Source: an uncultured Rhodospirillaceae bacterium
Lineage (GTDB): Bacteria; Pseudomonadota; Alphaproteobacteria; MPNO01
Assembly (NCBI GenBank): GCA_937916005.1
Contig: CALGIA010000563.1
Coordinates: forward strand, 1-10,257
Direction of reading: 5' to 3'
DNA: 10,257 nt
Made by a program: the position numbers and the translations under genes. Each line of letters begins with the position of its first letter. The first letter of the stretch is position 1. Positions 1-5,410 of the stretch are shown here, piece by piece. The notes below the pieces were generated by a model, which worked only from the letters and a program-made list of their open reading frames with translations, was not told the DNA's origin and did not search any database.

Positions 1-1
1 G

Positions 2-1156
2 TCTCGGGGGACATTATTGAGTTCAGTTTTCCGACGGATTATTGGCGGGGCGGCCGCGGATAACGCCATATTGTTGCGCGCGGTGGTCGATTGCTGCCGC
101 GACGCCATCGTGATCACATCCGATCGCGGGATCATCGCCGCAACGAACCCGGCGGCCGAACGCCTGTTCGGCCAGGACGCGGCCATACTGATGGGCCGGA
201 ATATCCAATCCCTGGTTCCGAAATCGACACCCGAACTTTGCGGACGAGCCGTCGACCTTCCAATCGAAATTGAGCTTGGCAATGGCAGCCCGAGACTGTT
301 CGAGGTCACCGTCAGCAATATATCCCTGCCGCGTGGCGTCCGGATCCACACTTTCCGTGACATTACCGAGACGAAAAGAAGCGATGAGGTTCGCCAGACC
401 ACACTTGTGGAAGCGCGCGCGGCGGCGGCCGCCAAGGCCGAATTCCTGCATAATATGGGGCATGAACTGCGAACGCCGTTAAACTCGGTGATCGGATTTT
501 CCGAGATTCTCAAGGATGAACTGTTCGGCCCGATCGGCAACGAGCAATACCGCCAGTATGTGCTGGCGATTCATGGCTGCGGCGTGCATTTGTCGCAGGT
601 GATCAATGAAATTCTGGATGTTTCAAAGATCGAGGCGGGCGTCTATGAGCTGGATGAAGAACCGATCGACATCGGCGCGCTGATCGCCGACGCGATTGAT
701 GTTTCCAAGAGTTGGGAATTCGCACACGGGCTGGACATTACCCCGCGGCCCCAAGCCAATGGTCTGGCGTTGACCGGTGATTTTCGGTTGATCCGTCATG
801 CGTTGCTTGACGTTTTGTCCAATGCCATGAAGTTTTCCCCGCAGGGTGGGCGTGTCGGTCTTGCCGTGGAATTATCCGATGACGGCGACCTGTCATTTGT
901 CGTCCGCGACAGTGGCATCGGCATGGACCCGGAACATCTTGAGCGGGTGACCGATCCGTTTTATCAGATCGATGGCGCGCTCAATCGCAAATTCGAAGGC
1001 ACGGGGCTGGGGCTTTATTTCGCCCGCGCCTATATGGAATTCCATGGTGGCGACATGTCGATCGCGAGCGTTCCCGGCTCAGGAACGACCGTGACCTTAC
1101 GGTTCCCGCCCGACCGGGTATTTCCCGAAGAAAAAGTCTCGAGAGCCGGTTTTTAG
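2..1156 (+). CDS. PAS-domain sensor histidine kinase, PleC/DivJ-like (5' end open at window edge)
   Basis: Cytoplasmic two-component sensor kinase that would autophosphorylate on His and pass phosphate to a response regulator not present here. Counting from a TTG at 17, a PAS domain lies at about 18-118. It is followed by an Ala-rich linker (about 131-142), a HisKA dimerisation domain with H-box FLHNMGHELRTPLN (phospho-acceptor His149) and a HATPase_c domain with N-box Asn269, G1 box DSGIGM (Asp298) and G2 box GTGLGL (about 328-333). The text after the H-box (GPIGN..., then ...EILDVSKIEAG) resembles PleC/DivJ-type alphaproteobacterial kinases. No membrane segment is visible. The frame has no stop before the left edge, so the TTG (GGGGG at 6-10 ahead of it) may be internal and more sensor domain may lie upstream. 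It ends with zero spacing against the convergent ThDP gene. A role in controlling the catabolic genes is possible but unsupported. Kinase identity is firm; start and signal are unknown. Confidence 0.93.
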   Translation, partial: SRGTLLSSVFRRIIGGAAADNAILLRAVVDCCRDAIVITSDRGIIAATNPAAERLFGQDAAILMGRNIQSLVPKSTPELCGRAVDLPIEIELGNGSPRLFEVTVSNISLPRGVRIHTFRDITETKRSDEVRQTTLVEARAAAAAKAEFLHNMGHELRTPLNSVIGFSEILKDELFGPIGNEQYRQYVLAIHGCGVHLSQVINEILDVSKIEAGVYELDEEPIDIGALIADAIDVSKSWEFAHGLDITPRPQANGLALTGDFRLIRHALLDVLSNAMKFSPQGGRVGLAVELSDDGDLSFVVRDSGIGMDPEHLERVTDPFYQIDGALNRKFEGTGLGLYFARAYMEFHGGDMSIASVPGSGTTVTLRFPPDRVFPEEKVSRAGF

Positions 1157-2782
1157 TCATCGGGCCGGGGGCAGGAACAGATAGTCCCACGGGCTCGGCA
1201 TCTCGCCCACCGGAACCTCGATGATCGTCGGGCCCGAAGTCCCGAACCCCTTACGCAAGGCGTCGCGCAGCTGTTCGGGCGTTTCCGCGCGCAGCCCTTG
1301 CGCGCCGAACAGCTCCGCCAGTTTTACAAAATCCGGATTATGAAGATCAGTCGCAATGATTTTGCCGCCATGATCTTCTTTCTGCATCCGTTGCACATTG
1401 CCGAAGGCGCCGTCCTTGAAGATGACCGTGACCAGCCCGATACCCTGCTGGACCGCCGTGGATAATTCCTGAACGTTATACATGAATCCGCCGTCACCGC
1501 TGATGGCGACCACGGGGGTGTCGGGCCGGGCCACCTTGACGCCCAGGGCAGTGGCGAAACCAAAGCCCAGCGTGCCCTGATACCCGGTGCTGATGAAGCC
1601 GCGGGGCCGGTACACCGGGAATGCCAGGCGCGAGACATACCCCACCTGGGTCAGTTCCTCGACAAAGACGCCGTCTTCGGGCAGTTCGGCACGGATGGCG
1701 TCCAGAAATGCCATCTGGGGTCCGAGATTGGCCGAAAGCTCCGCACGAATTTCCGCTTTGAGCCCGGTCAGCTCCGCTTCCCGCGAATCCCTTTTCCCAT
1801 TGTGAGCGCCAAGCGCATCGGCCAGCGCCGCCAGCCCGGTGCGCGCATCGCCGACAATTCCCACCACCGGCCGGTGAACCCGGGTGATTTCCACCGGGTC
1901 GATGTCGATGCGGACGAATTTCAAATCGTCATCCATGCCCCAGCCCGGAATCTGCGGGTTCATGCGCGTGCCCACGCCCAGCACCACGTCGGCATCGGCC
2001 CAAAGACGGTGGCCGGCCCCGAACCCTTGCGACAGAAAATGCCGGTCGTCCACCACGCCCAGGGCATTCCGGCTGGCGATGACCGGAGCCTGCAGGGCTT
2101 CGGCGACCGCAAGCAGTTCCGCGCCAGAATCAACCGCGCCGCCGCCGGCGAAAATCAGCGGCCGCTTGGCGCCGCCCAGCAATATAGCCGCGCGCGTGAT
2201 CAGGTCGGGGTCCGGTTGCGGCGGCGGCGGCGCGACCGTCGGCGCACCGATATCGATGTCCGCCTGTTGGCCCAAAACATCCATGGCCATTTCGATTTCC
2301 ACCGGGCGGATGCGTCCCGTGGAAAGTTGACGGAACGCCTCACGCATCAGATCGGGGGCCTCGCCCGGGTGGTTGGCGCGCGCCGCCCATTTGGTGAGCC
2401 CCTTGATCAGCGCCAACTGGTCCGGAATTTCATGCAACACGCCCACGCCACGACCAATGAATTGTGACGGAATTTGGCCCGAAATGCACAGTACGGGCGC
2501 GTTATTGGCGTACGCCGTCGACAGCGCCGCGGTCGTGTTCAGCAATCCCGGGCCGGGCACAACGGCGAACGTTCCCACGCGCCCCGTCGCCGCGGCATAG
2601 CCGAATGCCATGTAGGCCGCACCCTGTTCATGGCGCGTATGGATGACCCGGATTTTATTTCGTTCGTCATAAAGCGCATTGAAGAAATGATCCATCTGGA
2701 CGCCTGGAATGCCGAATATGGTATTCACCCCATGCGCTTCCAATGCGCGCACCAATGCCTGTCCACCGGTCATCCGTGTCAT
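1157..2782 (-). CDS. Thiamine-diphosphate-dependent enzyme (acetolactate synthase / 2-oxoacid decarboxylase superfamily)
   Basis: A 541-residue three-domain ThDP enzyme: N-terminal pyrimidine-binding domain (about 4-170), central domain (about 190-325) and C-terminal diphosphate-binding domain (about 355-530). The catalytic glutamate that activates the cofactor is Glu52 in RHEQGAAYMA. The metal/diphosphate motif begins at GDGG (429-432) and ends at FKDG (455-458), where most relatives have NN or ND. Length is normal for the superfamily. The ATG at 2782 is supported by GGGAG (complement of 2790-2794) seven bases upstream; an in-frame ATG three codons in is less likely. It diverges from the RutB-like hydrolase gene across 144 bp. 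Reaction: probably decarboxylation or carboligation of a 2-oxoacid, or C-C cleavage of a diketone. The sequence does not separate acetolactate synthase-like from benzoylformate decarboxylase-like chemistry, and there is no adjacent small regulatory subunit as true IlvB would have. It is therefore probably catabolic rather than branched-chain biosynthetic. Family is firm; substrate is not. Confidence 0.93.
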   Translation of the reverse strand: MTRMTGGQALVRALEAHGVNTIFGIPGVQMDHFFNALYDERNKIRVIHTRHEQGAAYMAFGYAAATGRVGTFAVVPGPGLLNTTAALSTAYANNAPVLCISGQIPSQFIGRGVGVLHEIPDQLALIKGLTKWAARANHPGEAPDLMREAFRQLSTGRIRPVEIEMAMDVLGQQADIDIGAPTVAPPPPQPDPDLITRAAILLGGAKRPLIFAGGGAVDSGAELLAVAEALQAPVIASRNALGVVDDRHFLSQGFGAGHRLWADADVVLGVGTRMNPQIPGWGMDDDLKFVRIDIDPVEITRVHRPVVGIVGDARTGLAALADALGAHNGKRDSREAELTGLKAEIRAELSANLGPQMAFLDAIRAELPEDGVFVEELTQVGYVSRLAFPVYRPRGFISTGYQGTLGFGFATALGVKVARPDTPVVAISGDGGFMYNVQELSTAVQQGIGLVTVIFKDGAFGNVQRMQKEDHGGKIIATDLHNPDFVKLAELFGAQGLRAETPEQLRDALRKGFGTSGPTIIEVPVGEMPSPWDYLFLPPAR

Positions 2783-2808
2783 TGCCTGTCTCCCATTTTG
2801 TTAAACGA

Positions 2809-2837
2809 AGTCTAAGGCAGGCCCCCTGCGATACCAA
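2809..2837 (-). promoter_or_regulatory. Candidate sigma-70-like promoter for the leftward ThDP gene
   Basis: Read on the minus strand, TTGGTA (complement of 2832-2837, 4 of 6 to TTGACA) is followed after 17 bases by TAGACT (complement of 2809-2814, 4 of 6 to TATAAT). The -10 box ends 26 bases before the ATG at 2782, leaving a short leader that holds the GGGAG ribosome site. The match is weak and such pairs arise by chance, but its place in the only intergenic gap makes it the best candidate. A 13-bp inverted repeat sits inside the spacer. Confidence 0.28.
2817..2829. promoter_or_regulatory. Inverted repeat GCAGG-N3-CCTGC between divergent genes (possible operator)
   Basis: Five-base perfect arms (2817-2821 and 2825-2829) around three C residues. 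It lies 34 bases before the leftward ATG, inside the spacer of the candidate leftward promoter, where a bound repressor could block polymerase. It is short, and GC-rich repeats of this size are common in such DNA, so the call is tentative. Confidence 0.22.
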
Positions 2838-2861
2838 GGATCGTTAAATCCCGGAATCCGC

Positions 2862-2890
2862 TTGCACTCAGCCGCCGATGACGAAATCAT
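2862..2890 (+). promoter_or_regulatory. Candidate promoter for the RutB-like hydrolase
   Basis: TTGCAC (2862-2867, 3 of 6 to consensus) and AATCAT (2885-2890, 4 of 6) are 17 bases apart, with the -10 box about 36 bases before the ATG at 2927. A weak match, listed because spacing and position in the divergent gap are right. Confidence 0.22.
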
Positions 2891-2912
2891 GGCGTCAACA
2901 ACCGCCAACCAT

Positions 2913-2917
2913 GGAGG
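2913..2917 (+). promoter_or_regulatory. Shine-Dalgarno GGAGG that sets the start of the RutB-like hydrolase
   Basis: GGAGG directly abuts an ATG at 2918, too close to serve it, and lies nine bases before a second in-frame ATG at 2927. The second ATG is therefore the more credible start, giving 220 rather than 223 residues. Confidence 0.7.
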
Positions 2918-2926
2918 ATGCGACCC

Positions 2927-3589
2927 ATGACCGAGATTCTGACAACCCTGCCCGAGAAACTCGATCCCGCGCATACGGCAATTATCGTTATCGACATGCA
3001 GAATGATTTCTGCGCCGACGGCGGATATCTTCACGAAAATCTCAAGGTTGATATGAGCGGCAACGGCCCGCTTTCCGGCCGAATCATGGAACTTGTCGCC
3101 GCCGCGCGCGACACCGGCGCCATGGTTGTCTGGATCAAGGCCAATTACGAACCGCGCTACCTGTCGGGCCAGGCCCTGGCCAAACTCCGGGAAAAGGGAA
3201 TCAATTCGATCTGCTGTGAAGGCGGCACCTGGGGTTGGGATTTGTACGGCGTTTCCGCCAGGCCCGACGAATGGGTGATCGAGAAACATACCTATAGCGG
3301 GTTCCATGGGACGGAGCTCGACCGTGTGCTGCGTTTCCGGGGCATTCGGACTTTGGTCATGACCGGCGTCGCAACAAATGTGTGCGTCGAATCCACGCTG
3401 CGCGACGGCTATTTCAACGGCTATTATATCGTGATGCCGGAAGACTGCGTGGATTCAGCGGCCCGTGACCTGCATGACGCGACAATCAAGAATGTCCGCA
3501 TGCATTTCGGCGAGGTCGTGGATACGGGCGCTGAAATCGCCGCTTTATGGTCAGGGAAGACTGATGCCGGGCTGCGTCAGGCCGGATAG
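2927..3589 (+). CDS. Isochorismatase-family cysteine amidohydrolase, RutB-like
   Basis: A 220-residue cytoplasmic cysteine hydrolase of the isochorismatase-like fold. The Asp-Lys-Cys triad is visible: Asp23 in IVIDMQNDF, Lys120 in VIEKHTYSGFHGT and Cys153 in GVATNVCVESTLRDG, with the usual cis-peptide region just before the Cys. From memory, the stretch from the Lys to the Cys closely follows E. coli RutB, which hydrolyses ureidoacrylate in uracil breakdown; biuret and triuret hydrolases and maleamate amidases (NicF) are more distant relatives. The expected chemistry is C-N hydrolysis of a ureido, carbamoyl or simple amide group, releasing ammonia or a carbamate. It is monocistronic, divergent from the ThDP gene and convergent with the FAD monooxygenase gene. 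The start is taken at 2927 from the ribosome site at 2913-2917. No other rut gene in the usual order follows, so true uracil catabolism is unlikely. Family is certain; substrate is inferred only as an amide or ureide. Confidence 0.92.
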   Translation: MTEILTTLPEKLDPAHTAIIVIDMQNDFCADGGYLHENLKVDMSGNGPLSGRIMELVAAARDTGAMVVWIKANYEPRYLSGQALAKLREKGINSICCEGGTWGWDLYGVSARPDEWVIEKHTYSGFHGTELDRVLRFRGIRTLVMTGVATNVCVESTLRDGYFNGYYIVMPEDCVDSAARDLHDATIKNVRMHFGEVVDTGAEIAALWSGKTDAGLRQAG

Positions 3590-3639
3590 GGTTTGCGAGA
3601 AGAAAACCGGATATTCGAGGCTAAAAAGGGCAAAACCAT
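3577..3639 (-). CDS. Candidate 20-residue small ORF behind the FAD monooxygenase
   Basis: Just past the monooxygenase stop (3657), the minus strand carries a full AAGGAG (complement of 3647-3652). Seven bases later comes an ATG at 3639 opening a 20-codon ORF, MVLPFLASNIRFSSRKPYPA, which stops at 3577. It would be cotranscribed with the monooxygenase, and its last 13 bases run antisense to the 3' end of the RutB-like gene. The peptide is basic with a hydrophobic start and matches nothing I know. The support is one ideal ribosome site at ideal spacing; the ORF is short enough to be chance. Confidence 0.22.
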   Translation of the reverse strand: MVLPFLASNIRFSSRKPYPA

Positions 3640-3646
3640 ATCAGTG

Positions 3647-3652
3647 CTCCTT
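3647..3652 (-). promoter_or_regulatory. Strong Shine-Dalgarno AAGGAG in the convergent gap
   Basis: Reads AAGGAG on the minus strand, one of the closest matches to the ribosome-binding consensus I found in the window, yet it lies between two gene ends and precedes no gene of normal size. It sits seven bases before the ATG of the 20-codon small ORF. No convincing terminator was found in the same 67-bp gap: the best hairpin, GGTTT/AAACC at 3590-3608, has a five-base stem, a nine-base loop and no T-run. Confidence 0.3.
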
Positions 3653-3656
3653 GGTA

Positions 3657-5300
3657 TTAACCCGCCCCGCGCACCAGATCCAACAGGGCGAGTGGATTTT
3701 CCGGCGGCCCGTTGCCGCGCCAGGCGACGTGGCCATCTGGTCGCACCAATACCATGGAGCACTCATAAAGTTCCCGCGCCGCCGGATCGGCGATGGTTTC
3801 AATCCGCAGGGGAACGCCGCGCCGCCCGGCCGCCTCGGTGAGCGGCCCCGCGTCGGGCGGATCATCGCCAAGAAGCAGGACGACAAACCCGTCGCCGAAC
3901 GCATCAAGAATCGATTCGTTTTTTCCACTGCCGGAAACAAAATTGAAATGCGGCGCCCGTCCGCCGGGACGCGCACTGGGCACATAGGTTGAAATCTCGT
4001 CCGGGGTCGCCATGCTGTCATCCGGCCGGCAGATCGGCGACGGATCATAGCGATACCCCAGCGCCAGCCCTTCGCTCAGGAATTGGCGCGCGCGCGTATC
4101 CCGCAACACCCGGCCGATATCATCGCGCAGGGCGGCGCCTTCAGCGGTATCGTCATTGATGCCCCTGGTGTCCGGCATTTCATACCGCATGTAATTGTCG
4201 GTCGCTTCGCGAATATTGCGGCGGCCTATGGGACGGCGCTCGGCGTCATAACTCGCCAACAATTTATCCCCGCCCCAGCCCTGCAGGGTCGCGGCCAGTT
4301 TCCAGGCCAGATCCATGGCGTCGCCCATGCCCGTATTGAGCCCGAAACCGCCGGTCGGCGAGCATTGATGGGCGGCGTCCCCGGCCAGGAACACCCGCTT
4401 TTCAGCATATTTTTCGGCGACCCAGCTGCGCCGGGTCCAGGTGACCACGGAAATCACCTCATACTCGAACTTTCCGCCGAACATGCGTTCCAGACAGGCA
4501 TCCACGTCGGCTTCGGCGCGGGCCACCAGGTCACGCGGGCCGTGGACGGTCAATCGCCATAAGTCGCGCCCATTCTGGGCCGACATGCCGCCCCAAAGCC
4601 CTTCATCGTCGATGAAAAAATTCAGCGACGCCGCACCCTTGTCATGCTGGTCCCATAAGGAAGGCGCGCGGATGAAAATATTGACCGAATGGTCGAGGAT
4701 GGATGTGTCGTCGAGGGTGACGCCGATGGCCGAGGGGATCGCGCTGTGGCCGCCGCAACACGCAACCAGATAGTCGGCCTCAACCATTTCCGATTTCCCG
4801 GTGACCATATCGCGCAACACCACCGACACACTGCCGGAATCCTGGGTGAAACTTTCGAACCGGCAGTTCATGCGGCGCGTAACCGACGGCAACCCCGCAA
4901 CATAATCGGCCAGGATCGGGTCGAACCAGAGCTGATTGCAGCGCTTGGGCCGTTCCGGGCCGTTGGGAAAGTCCCGGTCTTCCGCGTGGCCGGGCCGGGT
5001 GATGCGGGCGAGTTCATGACCGGAATAGCTGGTCACGAACAGCGCCGCGTTGGGAAAATCCTTAGGGGTTCCGGCCGCGCGCACCTTGTCGGCCACGCCC
5101 CAGCGGCGGCAGAATTCCATGGTGCGCGCATTCAGCTCGCTGGCGCGGGGGTGATTGATGGTTCCGTCGCCCTGTTCGACCAGCAGGCATTTAATGCCCA
5201 GGCGGCCCAACTCGGCGGCCAATGCCAGACCGACCGGGCCCGCGCCGACGATGAGAACCGGAATTTTCATGTCGTTGGATTCTGATGCTGTCGTTTCCAC
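3657..5300 (-). CDS. FAD-dependent aromatic monooxygenase (phenol hydroxylase / TfdB-like)
   Basis: A 547-residue single-component flavoprotein hydroxylase of the p-hydroxybenzoate hydroxylase class, which would use NAD(P)H and O2 to hydroxylate an aromatic or heteroaromatic ring. The N-terminal Rossmann motif VLIVGAGPVGLALAAELGRL is at about 15-34 with Glu42 after strand 2. The second FAD motif, VFLAGDAAHQCSPTGGFGLN, is at about 303-322 and is canonical. A C-terminal thioredoxin-like domain (about 455-547) ending near SMVLVRPDGHVAWRG is typical of the phenol hydroxylase/TfdB branch. Odd: the middle DG motif, normally like CDGxxSxVR, reads CCGGHSAIP at 181-189, losing the Asp and the Arg. Start: GTG at 5300 (weak GGGA upstream) gives the longest form; ATG at 5270 starts right before KIPVLIVGAG, fits the family better but has no clear ribosome site. 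A CATAAT on the minus strand (complement of 5313-5318) could be a -10 box and would favour 5270. It is divergent from the ThDP-LLM operon, suggesting joint control. Substrate unknown. Confidence 0.92.
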   Translation of the reverse strand: METTASESNDMKIPVLIVGAGPVGLALAAELGRLGIKCLLVEQGDGTINHPRASELNARTMEFCRRWGVADKVRAAGTPKDFPNAALFVTSYSGHELARITRPGHAEDRDFPNGPERPKRCNQLWFDPILADYVAGLPSVTRRMNCRFESFTQDSGSVSVVLRDMVTGKSEMVEADYLVACCGGHSAIPSAIGVTLDDTSILDHSVNIFIRAPSLWDQHDKGAASLNFFIDDEGLWGGMSAQNGRDLWRLTVHGPRDLVARAEADVDACLERMFGGKFEYEVISVVTWTRRSWVAEKYAEKRVFLAGDAAHQCSPTGGFGLNTGMGDAMDLAWKLAATLQGWGGDKLLASYDAERRPIGRRNIREATDNYMRYEMPDTRGINDDTAEGAALRDDIGRVLRDTRARQFLSEGLALGYRYDPSPICRPDDSMATPDEISTYVPSARPGGRAPHFNFVSGSGKNESILDAFGDGFVVLLLGDDPPDAGPLTEAAGRRGVPLRIETIADPAARELYECSMVLVRPDGHVAWRGNGPPENPLALLDLVRGAG

Positions 5301-5368
5301 GGTTTTCCCGGCATTATGTTTTAATTGCGCGTTCGATGACGGAATATGAGACCCATGACCGGCGGCGT

Positions 5369-5381
5369 CCAGACAGTCTGG
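5369..5381. promoter_or_regulatory. Perfect 13-bp palindrome CCAGAC-A-GTCTGG (candidate operator)
   Basis: Six-base perfect arms about a single A, located 29 bases before the ATG at 5411 and within the 110-bp gap between the divergent FAD monooxygenase and ThDP genes. The form (short arms, odd centre) suits a dimeric repressor such as a GntR- or MarR-type protein, which commonly controls catabolic gene pairs. It lacks a T-run and is too small for a terminator. No regulator gene is in the window, so the binding protein is unknown. I saw no confident -35/-10 pair for the rightward operon in this gap. Confidence 0.45.
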
Positions 5382-5396
5382 CGGTTATTCATGATC

Positions 5397-5401
5397 AGGA
5401 G
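5397..5401 (+). promoter_or_regulatory. Shine-Dalgarno AGGAG that sets the start of the second ThDP enzyme
   Basis: AGGAG lies nine bases before ATG 5411. The reading frame stays open upstream to about 5285 with other ATG codons, including 5336, but none has a comparable ribosome site. The upstream 42 codons lie in the promoter region and look non-coding. Confidence 0.75.
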
Positions 5402-5410
5402 ACGAAATTA

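Noticed and set aside
1802..2467. 221-codon plus-strand frame inside the leftward ThDP gene
   Set aside because: Low-complexity Arg/His/Gly-rich shadow; the opposite strand encodes an intact ThDP enzyme throughout.
3590..3608. Possible terminator hairpin GGTTT/AAACC after the RutB-like gene
   Set aside because: Only five A/T-rich pairs with a nine-base loop and no T-run, so it is not a credible intrinsic terminator.
3582..3614. Direct repeat CCGGATA (3582-3588 and 3608-3614)
   Set aside because: Seven bases, two copies, one inside a coding end; not distinguishable from chance and not flanking any mobile element.
5285..5410. 42-codon upstream extension of the second ThDP enzyme
   Set aside because: The frame is open, but no ribosome site precedes the earlier starts, the stretch lies in a divergent promoter region, and ATG 5411 has AGGAG at proper spacing.
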